Assembly: GCA_942492795.1 (NCBI GenBank)
Contig: OW818639.1
Location: 868,001-932,000 of the forward strand
DNA from: RGIG3178 sp942492795
GTDB taxonomy: Bacteria; Bacillota; Clostridia; Christensenellales; QAND01
DNA length: 64,000 nucleotides
Reading direction: 5' to 3'
Part shown: positions 54,040-62,087 of the stretch, one piece after another
Layout of the letters: every line of letters begins with the position of its first letter
Numbering within the stretch: the stretch's first letter is position 1
The notes under the pieces: model-generated
What the model was told of the DNA's origin: nothing
The model's input: only the letters and a program-made list of their open reading frames with translations
The model's database searches: none
Translations under genes and position numbers: made by a program

Positions 54040-55401
54040 ATGAAGTATAAAACTGCATTGCTTCTCACTTGTGCCTGTATGTTCTGTTGTCTGTTTTCTC
54101 CCGGTACCGCATTTGCCGGCGGTACTGACGTCACCAAACAATGCATCATCACCGTCAGCTCTGGCAAAAGCGCGGCTTCTTTGACCGACGGCATTGGCTA
54201 TTTGGGATGGACCGCCGATGGACCCAGCGATTATATCACGATCCGTCCGCCCGCGGACAAACCTGTGAGCGGGCTGTGGCTGTCTTGGCTAAAGCCGCCG
54301 GGAGACTTTACGATTGAAACAAAAGACGGCGATGTCATTTATTCCCAAACCAACGACGAGTGCTATATCCAATTCATCAGCATCCCGCAGGACAAGCAGT
54401 CGGGTGAGCTGTTGATTAAAAGCGAAGGATTGCTGTCGCTTGGCGAGATACGTACTTTTTCCGGCGATCCCCCCGATGACTTGCGAACTTTTGACCCTCC
54501 TGCCCCAAAATGCGATATCCTGATCATTGCGGCGCATCCGGACGATGATATTCTGGATTTCGGCTGTATCGTTCCGATCTATTCCGTCAACCGCGGCTAT
54601 AAAGTGCAGGTCGTGTTTATGACCAATCCGAACCGGCGACGGGTGGAAGAGGGTATGTACGGCCAATGGATGCTGGGCAACAGGCTTACGCCCGTGTTCG
54701 GGACGTTTCCCGACAAGTTGACGGATTCCTTGAAAGACGGCGAGGCCTTGTGGGAGAAGGGCGCGGTGGATGAATTCATCACGGCGCAGATCCGGCGGTT
54801 TAAGCCCTCCGTCGTCGTTACGCACGATCTTGGGGGAGAGTATGGACACGGAGCGCATATGGTAAGCGCTTCTCATACACTTGCCTGTGTCAAATCCTCG
54901 GGCGATGCTGCCTTTTATCCGGAATCCGCCGCGAAGTACGGCACATGGAACGTTGCCAAGTGCTATCTGCACCTGTACGAAAGCGACCCGTTTGTCTTGG
55001 ACGAAAAAGTGACCGTACCCTCCATGGGCGGCAAAACCGCGCTGCACATCGCGAGGACCGCGTATAAGCAGCATGTGACGCAGGCAGTGTTCCAAATGGA
55101 CGTCCGGATAACCGGCAAGACGGATTGCCGGCTCTTTGGCTTGGCGTATACCAATGTCGGCAAGGATGCCGGGGCAAACGACCTGATGCACCATATCATC
55201 GCGGACAGCCTTTATGCCGTCAATCCGGCCTATTACGCCACGCCTGCACCGGCTGTGACACCGACACCCACGAACGACGTCCATGTTCCCGCGAGCGGTA
55301 CGTCTGCTTCCGAGTTCCCGCTGTACATTTTGATCGCATTGGCATCCATATGCCTTGTGATTGTCATTTTTATCCTTTCCCGAAGGAGGGCATCGCGATG
55401 A
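54040..55401 (+). CDS. Secreted PIG-L (LmbE-like) deacetylase with C-terminal membrane anchor
   Basis: A 453-residue extracytoplasmic protein. Signal peptide (1-26, ending AFA), a beta-rich N-terminal domain (about 30-145), then a PIG-L/LmbE deacetylase domain with the zinc motif AAHPDDDIL (about 165) and a further ligand in GEYGHGAHM. A Pro/Thr stretch and a C-terminal transmembrane helix (LYILIALASICLVIVIFIL) with a basic tail anchor it. The family deacetylates GlcNAc-type sugars. Its stop overlaps the next start (ATGA). With the following two genes it forms a probable surface-glycan operon next to pel. Confidence 0.87.
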   Translation: MKYKTALLLTCACMFCCLFSPGTAFAGGTDVTKQCIITVSSGKSAASLTDGIGYLGWTADGPSDYITIRPPADKPVSGLWLSWLKPPGDFTIETKDGDVIYSQTNDECYIQFISIPQDKQSGELLIKSEGLLSLGEIRTFSGDPPDDLRTFDPPAPKCDILIIAAHPDDDILDFGCIVPIYSVNRGYKVQVVFMTNPNRRRVEEGMYGQWMLGNRLTPVFGTFPDKLTDSLKDGEALWEKGAVDEFITAQIRRFKPSVVVTHDLGGEYGHGAHMVSASHTLACVKSSGDAAFYPESAAKYGTWNVAKCYLHLYESDPFVLDEKVTVPSMGGKTALHIARTAYKQHVTQAVFQMDVRITGKTDCRLFGLAYTNVGKDAGANDLMHHIIADSLYAVNPAYYATPAPAVTPTPTNDVHVPASGTSASEFPLYILIALASICLVIVIFILSRRRASR

Positions 55402-56453
55402 GGCGTTTGCTCGTTTTTCTGTTCTTGGTGCTTCTGTCGCTCACTGCCGCCTGCAAACAAAGCGCCGCAGTGATCGGTCCCGTGTACACGCCTGCACCGA
55501 GTGAATCCGTTCCGACGCCCGATCCCAAAGATGCGCTGTTTGCCAAAGCGGGCAAGGAGATCGTAGTCTATCAAAAAGCCGGTGTCGTGATCGATCCGTA
55601 CGCCAAGGGCGCGCCGCTGCCGGATTATTGGTTTTACAATTCGTATGATCTGCGCGTGGAGATCAAACAGTTCGTCGATACGGAAAAGACGCTGGTCTAT
55701 TATGTCGCCGATATCAGACTGCGCAACGGCATGCGCGAAAAGGCCGCGTTCGGATCGATGACGCCGCCCGGGACGAAACGCAACAAGCCCTGCATACTGG
55801 CGCGCTCGTACGGATCCGTCGTCGCGATCAACGGCGATTATCTTGTCTATGTCGAAAAAGAGATCAAGGGTATTCTGATCCGCGACGGAAAGGTCTACCA
55901 GGAGGGCAAAAAAGAGGATACGCTCGCGTTCTTCCCGGACAACTCGCTGCGTGTGTTTGCGCCCGGTGAAACCACCGCGCAGGCGCTTGTGGATCAGGGC
56001 GTGGTCAATGCCTATTCGTTCGGACCCACCATGGTTAAGGACGGTGTGATTGTTCAAAAGATGTCGGATGTCCGCGGCATCAACAGCGGCCGCAGCCCGC
56101 GCAGCGGAGTCGGGATGATTGAGCCCGGGCACTTGGTCGCCATCATGGTCGAAGGCAGAATCAAGCGCAGCCGCGGCATGAACATCAACGAGTTTGCGCA
56201 ACTTTTTGTGCAGCAGGGTTGTTCAGTCGCCTACAATTTTGACGGCGGCGCTTCGGCATCCATCGTCTTTCTTGGCAACATGTGCAACCTGATCATGAAC
56301 GACGGGGCGACGTATCTCGGGCCCCGGCCGCTTACCGATATGCTCACATACGGCAAGAGTGCGCTCTGCCCAGGCGTCAAAGATCCCTTTTACAATTTTG
56401 GACAGGTCATTGTCGACGGCCCCAAGACGACCCCGACGGCTGCGACACAGTAA
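55398..56453 (+). CDS. Phosphodiester glycosidase (NAGPA-domain) lipoprotein
   Basis: A 351-residue protein with a lipoprotein signal peptide (lipobox LTAAC, Cys19) and a NAGPA domain (about 85-335): YYVADIRLRN, the GVGMIEPGHLVAIMVEGR stretch, the AYNFDGGASASIVFLGN motif typical of the family, and RPLTDML. The domain cleaves sugar-1-phosphodiesters in relatives, including teichoic-acid-like or exopolysaccharide substrates. The start overlaps the PIG-L stop by four bases and follows GAAGGAGG. Confidence 0.88.
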   Translation: MRRLLVFLFLVLLSLTAACKQSAAVIGPVYTPAPSESVPTPDPKDALFAKAGKEIVVYQKAGVVIDPYAKGAPLPDYWFYNSYDLRVEIKQFVDTEKTLVYYVADIRLRNGMREKAAFGSMTPPGTKRNKPCILARSYGSVVAINGDYLVYVEKEIKGILIRDGKVYQEGKKEDTLAFFPDNSLRVFAPGETTAQALVDQGVVNAYSFGPTMVKDGVIVQKMSDVRGINSGRSPRSGVGMIEPGHLVAIMVEGRIKRSRGMNINEFAQLFVQQGCSVAYNFDGGASASIVFLGNMCNLIMNDGATYLGPRPLTDMLTYGKSALCPGVKDPFYNFGQVIVDGPKTTPTAATQ

Positions 56454-56505
56454 CAAATGCGCAAGCACGTTTATACTTTAAGGATGAAAAATGAGGAGGA
56501 ACTTG

Positions 56506-57216
56506 ATGAAACGCAGTGCGTACGCAACTCTTCTGGTTCTTGTTTTGCTGGTGTCGGGATGCAAGACCCCTGCTGATTTAAACACGGGCACGCCCGGCGC
56601 AAACTTTTCGCCTTCCGCGACCCAGCCGATCCTGGCGCCCTCGCTTGCACCTTCTGTGAAAGTGGAAGACGGCGCACCCAACATCGTCGGGCTGTACCTT
56701 CGCAACAACGCGCGTGAAGACCTGCTGGCAGGCTACGACCAGCCGTGGGTCAAGGGCAAGGACATCGCGACGTTCCACGCTTTTGCGTCCGGTGACAATA
56801 CGCTTGCCGGTTCCACGGGCGGCATCTTCATGAATTGCTGGAAGAAGTTCCCAAAATCGGAGAACTACAAGGTAGGCTACTTTTTAAGCTTCACGCTAAA
56901 GTCGTCGGAGGTCGTCAACCTGACCATCCGCGGGCCTGAGGACGCGCCCAAAGATCCGTCGAAGTATTTTTACCAGTATATCGAAGTGTATATGTACGAC
57001 GCCGTGCACCAGACGGGTTTTCACTCGCATCTGACCAAGACGGAACCGAACACGCTGTTGACCTCCATCAAGCTGACCGCGGGAACGAAGATCGGGGACG
57101 TCGCGTCCATCCGGCTGAGTGCGTTTGTGTATAAAGACGCAACGTACTTTGACACCAAAACCGGACAGTATATCGGCAACGTCAGCTTTCAGATCCCGAT
57201 CAACAACGGAAAATAA
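56506..57216 (+). CDS. Predicted lipoprotein of unknown function
   Basis: A 236-residue protein with a type II signal peptide (lipobox VSGC, about Cys19), a Ser/Pro/Thr-rich linker and a beta-rich domain that is not recognised. The ATG at 56506 is preferred over one 15 bases upstream because GAGGAGGAA lies just before it. It follows the NAGPA gene by 52 bases and probably belongs to the same operon. Confidence 0.75.
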   Translation: MKRSAYATLLVLVLLVSGCKTPADLNTGTPGANFSPSATQPILAPSLAPSVKVEDGAPNIVGLYLRNNAREDLLAGYDQPWVKGKDIATFHAFASGDNTLAGSTGGIFMNCWKKFPKSENYKVGYFLSFTLKSSEVVNLTIRGPEDAPKDPSKYFYQYIEVYMYDAVHQTGFHSHLTKTEPNTLLTSIKLTAGTKIGDVASIRLSAFVYKDATYFDTKTGQYIGNVSFQIPINNGK

Positions 57217-57250
57217 AGCCGCCATGCACATAGAACAGGAGTGAACGTTT

Positions 57251-58264
57251 ATGCCCCTTACTATCATCCGCAACGATATCACCAAGGTATATGCCGACGC
57301 GATCGTCAATGCCGCCAATCCGCAACTCGAACAGGGCGGCGGCGTATGCGGGGCAATCTTTAAAGCGGCGGGCGCTGATAAACTCAAAGCGGCATGCAAA
57401 AGAATCGGCGTCTGTAAGATCGGCGAGGCTGTAATAACCGACGGCTTTGACCTTCCCGCAAAATACATCATCCACGCCGTGGGCCCTGTATGGCAAGGCG
57501 GAAAAAACGGCGAAAAAAGGCTGCTCACAGCCGCTTATCGCAATGCGCTGGAGCTTGCCAAAAGCCGCGGCCTTGAATCGGCAGCGTTTCCGTTACTATC
57601 ATCCGGCATCTACGGATACCCGAAGGACAAGGCCTTGCAGGTTGCCATTGCCGCCATCGGCGCGTTTTTGCTTGAAAACGACATGGACGTATATCTGGTC
57701 GTGTTCGACAAAAGCGCCTTTGCGCTGAGCGAAAAGCTGTTCAAATCGGTCACCAAGTACATCGACGACCATTATGTTGACGAGCATGAAGAAGCTTTTT
57801 CCAACCGGCTGCAGCGCATCCGGCAGGAAAAAAGCTTTGAATACGATGAGGCGGCGTTTCGTCCCGCCATGCCCGCAGCGGAAGTTATGCAGGCCAAAGT
57901 CGCCATCGATTTTACAACAGGGCTTGAGGAGACGTTTTCCCAGTCGCTGCTGCGCATAATCGATGAAAAGGGGATGACGGACGTTGACGTCTATAAGCGG
58001 GCGAACATGGACAGGCGGTTGTTTTCCAAAATCCGCAGCGACATGCATTATAAGCCGAGCAAGGCGACCACGCTGGCACTTGCGGTAGCATTACAGCTTA
58101 CCATCGGCGAAACGAGGGATTTGATCGAAAAAGCTGGCTTTGCGCTCTCGCACAGCAATTTGTTCGATGTGATTGTCGAATATTTCATCCAATCGGGTAA
58201 CTACAATATCTTTGAAATCAACGAAACGCTGTTCGCGTTCGACCAGCCGACAATGGGCGCGTAA
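57251..58264 (+). CDS. Macro-domain protein with C-terminal helical domain
   Basis: A 337-residue protein. The N-terminal macro domain (about 1-165) binds ADP-ribose or related ligands: DAIVNAANPQLEQGGGVCGAIF, VGPVW and PLLSSGIYGYPKDKAL are the typical loops. The C-terminal region (about 185-337) is helical with an HTH-like stretch (VDVYKRANMDRRLFSKIRSD) and is common in Bacillota macro proteins. It may reverse ADP-ribosylation or deacylate O-acetyl-ADP-ribose. Followed by a VWA gene after 76 bases. AACAGGAGTG precedes the ATG. Confidence 0.88.
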   Translation: MPLTIIRNDITKVYADAIVNAANPQLEQGGGVCGAIFKAAGADKLKAACKRIGVCKIGEAVITDGFDLPAKYIIHAVGPVWQGGKNGEKRLLTAAYRNALELAKSRGLESAAFPLLSSGIYGYPKDKALQVAIAAIGAFLLENDMDVYLVVFDKSAFALSEKLFKSVTKYIDDHYVDEHEEAFSNRLQRIRQEKSFEYDEAAFRPAMPAAEVMQAKVAIDFTTGLEETFSQSLLRIIDEKGMTDVDVYKRANMDRRLFSKIRSDMHYKPSKATTLALAVALQLTIGETRDLIEKAGFALSHSNLFDVIVEYFIQSGNYNIFEINETLFAFDQPTMGA

Positions 58265-58340
58265 ATGTCGCTTCCGATGCGACCTGTGCCCTGAAGCCCC
58301 ATGGTATCCTCTGTTTACAACAAACAAGGAGGATACTCAA

Positions 58341-58988
58341 ATGAAAAAAGATTTGGTCGAACTGGTGTTTATTCTGGACAAAAGCGGGTCGATGGCGGGG
58401 CTTGAGAGCGATACGATCGGCGGGTACAACTCGGTTTTACAGAAGCAGAAGGATGAGCCCGGGGATGCCGTGGTCACGACCGTATTGTTCGACAACAACT
58501 ACGAACTTTTGCACGATAGGATCAACATCAAAGGTGTGAAGCCCATCACGGCGAAAGAATATTATGTCGAGGGTTCGACGGCGCTTTTGGACGCCGTCGG
58601 CAAGACCATCAGCAAAATCGGCAACGCGCAGGCGAATACCAGCGAGAGTGAACAGGCCGAAAAAGTACTGTTCGTGATCACGACCGACGGCATGGAAAAC
58701 TCAAGCTGCGAATACAGCTTTTTGATGATCAAAAATATGGTCGAACTTCAAAAGAAAAAGTACGGCTGGGAATTCCTGTTCCTCGGCGCCAATATCGATG
58801 CGGCAATGACCGCCTCCCAAATGGGCATCGACGGCAGCATGGCGGCCAACTTCCACGCGGACAGCCAGGGGATGCGCACCAACTTCCGCGCGATCAACAG
58901 CGCCGTTTCCAATATGCGCGCCAGCAAACCGATGGCGGACTGGAAGGAAGAGATCGACGAGGATTTTAACAAGCGGGGGAAGAAGTAG
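58341..58988 (+). CDS. von Willebrand factor A-domain protein
   Basis: A 215-residue soluble protein consisting of one VWA domain. The MIDAS motif is DKSGSMAG (Asp13-Ser17), with the threonine in GSTALLD and aspartate in ITTDGMENSS completing the metal site. Without signal peptide it is cytoplasmic; the partner is unknown, perhaps the macro-domain protein encoded upstream. AAGGAGGATA precedes the ATG at 58341. Confidence 0.88.
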   Translation: MKKDLVELVFILDKSGSMAGLESDTIGGYNSVLQKQKDEPGDAVVTTVLFDNNYELLHDRINIKGVKPITAKEYYVEGSTALLDAVGKTISKIGNAQANTSESEQAEKVLFVITTDGMENSSCEYSFLMIKNMVELQKKKYGWEFLFLGANIDAAMTASQMGIDGSMAANFHADSQGMRTNFRAINSAVSNMRASKPMADWKEEIDEDFNKRGKK

Positions 58989-59020
58989 CGGGAACCGTAA
59001 TCTAAAAGAAGTTGGTTCGC

Positions 59021-59051
59021 GGGCTCTTAATGCCGTTGGTTTTAAGAGCCC
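59021..59051 (+). terminator. Hairpin after the VWA gene
   Basis: A 10-bp perfect stem GGGCTCTTAA / TTAAGAGCCC without a T-tract; probable weak terminator. Confidence 0.5.
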
Positions 59052-59090
59052 ACTGTTGATAAAAGTATAAAAACGAAAGGGGATCTTCGG

Positions 59091-59597
59091 GTGGAATTAT
59101 CGCAAAAAGATCGTGACTCGTTCGATCGTGCACATGACTATGCAACGAAAATGCATTCGGGTCAAATACGCATCGGCGGCGCTCCTTATATCTCGCATCC
59201 GATTGCCGTGGCTGAAATGCTCAAGCACAATTCTTTTCCGCTTGAATACCAAATCACAGGATTGTTCCATGACCTTTTGGAGGATACGACAGCCAGCGTT
59301 GAAGAAATAATTTTGCTCGGCGGGGAAAACGTAGCGGCGGCTGTTAAGTTGCTGACAAAGGAACCGGGTTACCAAATGGATGCGTACATTCGGCGGATTA
59401 AGAGAAACGCCATCGCCAAGGCAGTCAAGTCCGCCGATCGATTGCACAACCTTCAATGTGCTGTCATGGCAGATGAGCAATTCAAAAAGAAATACATCGA
59501 CGAAACAATTGGGTGGTATATGGATTTTTCCAGTCCGATGTTTGATATAAAGCGTGCTGTGGAAGCTCTAACGGAGACGATGGAAGCGCCGAAATGA
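59091..59597 (+). CDS. HD-domain protein, small SpoT-like hydrolase
   Basis: A 168-residue HD-superfamily metallohydrolase similar to the hydrolase half of RelA/SpoT and to small alarmone hydrolases: AHDYATKMHSGQIRIGGAPY, SHPIAVAEML, LFHDLLEDT (HD motif about residues 60-65) and the ADRLHNL segment. It may degrade (p)ppGpp or another nucleotide, but no synthetase domain is attached. GTG start after AAAGGGGATC. The terminator at 59661-59683 follows. Confidence 0.85.
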   Translation: MELSQKDRDSFDRAHDYATKMHSGQIRIGGAPYISHPIAVAEMLKHNSFPLEYQITGLFHDLLEDTTASVEEIILLGGENVAAAVKLLTKEPGYQMDAYIRRIKRNAIAKAVKSADRLHNLQCAVMADEQFKKKYIDETIGWYMDFSSPMFDIKRAVEALTETMEAPK

Positions 59598-59660
59598 GTG
59601 CGTTTAAAGCCATGCTATGTTTACGAACATTACTTTAGCATTCGTTTACCTTCAACACGA

Positions 59661-59683
59661 AAGCCCTCCGCAGAGGGCCTTTT
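59661..59683 (+). terminator. Terminator after the HD gene
   Basis: AAGCCCTC / GAGGGCCTT stem followed by TTTTGT. Confidence 0.75.
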
Positions 59684-59739
59684 GTATTGTCCGAGAGTTA
59701 TCATCATTCTGAATTTGGAAAACTTCCTGAAAATATTTC

Positions 59740-59770
59740 TTGACTTGGAGCTAACTCCAGGTGGTAAGCT
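59740..59770 (+). promoter_or_regulatory. MerR-type promoter with 19-bp spacer
   Basis: TTGACT (59740-59745) and TAAGCT (59765-59770) are 19 bp apart, the stretched spacing typical of MerR-activated promoters; the spacer holds the dyad TGGAG-CTAA-CTCCA (59746-59759). It should drive the flavoprotein gene. Confidence 0.75.
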
Positions 59771-59904
59771 GATTGCATCCGAAAGATATGCCGAAAAAGC
59801 GATGGTTTCAAAGGTTGTCGATAAAAGTGGTATGATGGGAAAAGAAGCGTCGCTTAAAAAAAGTATTAATCGGCTAAAATACTGAACTCTATTGGGAGGC
59901 TGTC

Positions 59905-60537
59905 ATGAAAGTAATCTTGGTAAACGGAAGCCCGCACATAAACGGATGCACCTTTACGGCTTTGGATGAAGTGGCGAAAACGCTGAACCTTGAGGGCATC
60001 GAAACGGAAATTTTCCATATCGGCACCAAGCCCCTATCCGGCTGCATCGCGTGCAGGACCTGCCGCGAGACCGGGCAATGTGTATTTAAGGACAGTGTCA
60101 ACGATTTCCTTGAACTCGCCAAGGATGCCGACGGCTTTGTGTTTGGCTCGCCGGTGCACTATGCTTCCATGGGCGGGGCGATGACATCCTTTATGGACCG
60201 TGTCTTTTATACGGATTCCCGTGCCAATCGCAGATCGTTTTACCTGAAGCCTGCAGCCGCTGTCGTTTCGGCAAGGCGTGCGGGGACAACGGCGACGTTT
60301 GACCAGCTCAACAAATACTTTACCATATCCGAGATGCCGGTCATTTCGTCCCGGTATTGGAACATGGTGCACGGCAATACGCCCGACGAAGTACGGCAGG
60401 ATTTGGAGGGCATGCAGATCATGCGGATTCTGGGACAGAACATGGCATGGTTTTTAAAATGCAAGGAAGCCGGCAAGAACGCGGGTGTGCCGCTGCCGCA
60501 ACGGGAAGAGCGCGTGGCGACAAACTTTATCCGTTGA
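59905..60537 (+). CDS. Flavodoxin-fold NADPH-dependent FMN reductase-like protein
   Basis: A 210-residue flavodoxin-like oxidoreductase. The FMN-binding loop is NGSPHINGCTFTALDEV (residues 7-23), with a Cys-rich segment GCIACRTCRETGQC resembling that of iron-sulfur flavoproteins, and the second FMN loop FGSPVHYASMGGAMTSFMDR. It reduces flavin or quinone-like substrates; the physiological target is unknown. GGGAGGCTGTC precedes the ATG. The MerR-type promoter upstream implies inducible expression. Confidence 0.87.
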   Translation: MKVILVNGSPHINGCTFTALDEVAKTLNLEGIETEIFHIGTKPLSGCIACRTCRETGQCVFKDSVNDFLELAKDADGFVFGSPVHYASMGGAMTSFMDRVFYTDSRANRRSFYLKPAAAVVSARRAGTTATFDQLNKYFTISEMPVISSRYWNMVHGNTPDEVRQDLEGMQIMRILGQNMAWFLKCKEAGKNAGVPLPQREERVATNFIR

Positions 60538-60624
60538 AACGAATGTCTTGAACTGGATCGCCTCAACTATAAGATCGAGCGATACGAGAAAGTCATCGTC
60601 CCGATCGAAAGAGATTTGAAATAG
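60538..60624 (+). pseudogene. Remnant of a MerR-family regulator C-terminus
   Basis: In frame right after the flavoprotein stop, a 28-codon stretch reads ELDRLNYKIERYEKVIVPIE before its stop, which resembles the C-terminal helix of MerR-family regulators. No start codon, ribosome binding site or DNA-binding domain precedes it, so it looks like the end of a deleted gene. The nearby MerR-type promoter fits this reading. Confidence 0.45.
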
Positions 60625-60720
60625 GCTGCAGCCGGTGCGGTAAGCGCGAGAAGCAGCGTTTTGGAATGAAAGAACCTACAAATGATAAAATGAATATACC
60701 CGTCATGCTAAGAAAACGCA

Positions 60721-60746
60721 AAAAGCCCTCTGCTGAGGGCTTTTTT
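60721..60746 (+). terminator. Terminator next to the tRNA fragment
   Basis: AAAAGCCCTC / GAGGGCTTTT perfect stem with T- and A-runs on either strand. On the minus strand it lies just past the CCA end of the tRNA fragment and so looks like the original tRNA terminator. Confidence 0.85.
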
Positions 60747-60747
60747 G

Positions 60748-60792
60748 TGGAGCTAATGTCGGGATTCGAACCCGAGACCTCTTCCTTACCAA
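60748..60792 (-). other. 3' fragment of tRNA-Thr(GGT): attachment site (attR/attL)
   Basis: Read on the minus strand: anticodon loop TTGGTAA with anticodon GGT, stem arm GGAAG, variable AGGTC, T-arm TCGGG-TTCGAAT-CCCGA, acceptor strand CATTAGC, discriminator T and encoded CCA. The 5' half of the tRNA is absent; homology stops exactly at the anticodon loop (60792). Such 3' pieces are left by tyrosine-integrase elements at one end of the insertion. Confidence 0.85.
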
Positions 60793-60830
60793 CGGCTCGG
60801 GACGACTTTTGTATCTTCTGGTAACATTCA

Positions 60831-60856
60831 AAAAATGCCTATATATAGGCATTTTT
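60831..60856. terminator. AT-rich palindromic hairpin inside the element end
   Basis: AAAAATGCCTATA / TATAGGCATTTTT is a perfect 26-bp palindrome with a T-run; it could stop transcription entering or leaving the element. Confidence 0.55.
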
Positions 60857-60910
60857 AACGTTTAGCCTTTTGTAGCTGATCGTCTTTTTTGGTAGGTTTT
60901 TGCACGAATA

Positions 60911-60940
60911 ACGGACAAATAACGGACAAAAAACGGACAA
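60911..60940. repeat. Three ACGGACAA direct repeats, 11 bp apart
   Basis: ACGGACAA occurs at 60911, 60922 and 60933, separated by A/T-rich trinucleotides. Repeats of this kind close to a tRNA attachment site resemble the arm-type binding sites of tyrosine integrases. Confidence 0.6.
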
Positions 60941-61075
60941 AATTACCCCCAAAAAGTAAGTTTTATCTGTCCCATTAAGGGGTATGTAAGGCTAGATCAG
61001 ATGACTCAAAAACGCAAGAGGGGTACTAGTCCTAGAGTCTTCTGTTCGCCCATCGTTTTTAATTTACGAAAAATG

Positions 61076-61113
61076 TTGACAAGATTCAAAGATAATACTA
61101 ATATGATATTATC
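61076..61113 (+). promoter_or_regulatory. Promoter and palindromic operator of the NrtR-like gene
   Basis: TTGACA (61076-61081), 17 bp, TAATAT (61099-61104). The inverted repeat GATAATA (61091-61097) / TATTATC (61107-61113) surrounds the -10, a position suited to repression, probably by the product of the gene at 61134. Confidence 0.75.
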
Positions 61114-61133
61114 AAAAGGAAAATAAGAAATGG

Positions 61134-62057
61134 ATGGAATTTGGTATGAATGAGACTGGAATTTTGAACAATGAGGGACTCAACGAAAGGGAGTTCCTTT
61201 CGTCATACGATGTCTCGAAATTCGAACGCCCCTCCGTTACTGTGGATACGCTCGTTTTCACTGTGACGGATGAACAGGAGAGCAACTACCGGAAGCTGCC
61301 ACAAAAGGAACTGAGAATCCTGTTGGTCAAACGGGCTGACCATCCCTGCATAGGCCAATGGGCTCTGCCGGGAGGGTTTGTACACATGGACGAAAGCCTA
61401 GACGCGGCAGCCTTCCGGGAATTGAAGGAAGAAACCAATGTGGAGAACATCTACATGGAACAGCTCTATACGTTCGGGAACGTAGGGCGCGATCCGAGGA
61501 CGCGTGTGATTAGCACAGCCTATTTGGCGCTTGTAGATAGTTCGCGACTTGCCATCCGTTCAGGCAGCGACGCTAGCGATGCTCGCTGGTTTGCCGTTTC
61601 CTCTAAACTCCGTTCCGAACAGAGGACGCACTCGGCAAAAGGCGTGATTGAAGAGAAAATATTTGATTTGATACTGACCTCTGAGGAACAGGCGCTTTCG
61701 GCACAGATCAAAACCGTCCGCAGTACGGAAGGTAGGACAGCACGTACTGAGCAATCTGTCCTGTCCAGCGGGAGGATCGCTTTCGATCACGGGGCAATCA
61801 TCGCTTACGGCGTGGACCGACTGCGGAACAAAATTGAGTACACGGATATCGCATTCAATCTGATGCCTGAGCTTTTTACGCTCACAGAACTGCAGCAGGT
61901 CTATGAGATCATCTTGGATACGGAGCTATTAAAAGCCAATTTCCGCCGGAAGACAGCGGCAATGGTGCTGGAAACGGACAATTATACAAGCGACGCGGGG
62001 CATAGGCCTAGCAGGCTTTATCGGTTCAACCAGAATTGGAAAAGCAAGATAGAGTAA
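61134..62057 (+). CDS. NrtR-like regulator: NUDIX domain with winged helix
   Basis: A 307-residue protein with a NUDIX domain (about 35-165) and a C-terminal winged helix-turn-helix (about 220-300; MPELFTLTELQQVYEIILDT, RLYRFN), the layout of NrtR regulators that sense NAD-related metabolites. The Nudix box (80-102) keeps GFVHMDE and RELKEE, but the last glycine is Asn, so hydrolysis may be impaired. AAGGAAA lies 11 bases before the ATG. It probably represses its own promoter and the gene 30 bases downstream. Confidence 0.82.
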   Translation: MEFGMNETGILNNEGLNEREFLSSYDVSKFERPSVTVDTLVFTVTDEQESNYRKLPQKELRILLVKRADHPCIGQWALPGGFVHMDESLDAAAFRELKEETNVENIYMEQLYTFGNVGRDPRTRVISTAYLALVDSSRLAIRSGSDASDARWFAVSSKLRSEQRTHSAKGVIEEKIFDLILTSEEQALSAQIKTVRSTEGRTARTEQSVLSSGRIAFDHGAIIAYGVDRLRNKIEYTDIAFNLMPELFTLTELQQVYEIILDTELLKANFRRKTAAMVLETDNYTSDAGHRPSRLYRFNQNWKSKIE

Positions 62058-62087
62058 AGGTGGATCATTAAGAATAGAGGTGTTTTC

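Larger units (their letters stand above)
59598..59904. other. Intergenic region with terminator and MerR-type promoter
   Basis: About 307 bases. The terminator (59661-59683) and the MerR-type promoter (59740-59770) are the only elements seen; an open frame across the whole stretch is not considered coding. Confidence 0.6.
60625..61133. other. Intergenic junction region containing the attachment site
   Basis: About 509 bases with no protein gene: a terminator (60721-60746), the tRNA-Thr fragment (60748-60792), an AT-rich hairpin (60831-60856), three 11-bp-spaced repeats (60911-60940) and the NUDIX promoter (61076-61113). Confidence 0.7.

Noticed and set aside
59598..59885. A 95-codon open frame after the HD gene
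   Set aside because: It crosses a terminator and a MerR-type promoter, has no ribosome binding site and resembles no family.
60748..60792. A complete functional tRNA gene
   Set aside because: The acceptor 5' strand, D-arm and 5' anticodon arm are missing.
60911..60940. ACGGACAA repeats as a CRISPR or iteron origin
   Set aside because: Only three 8-bp units next to a tRNA attachment site; arm-type integrase sites are the simpler reading and no replication gene is near.
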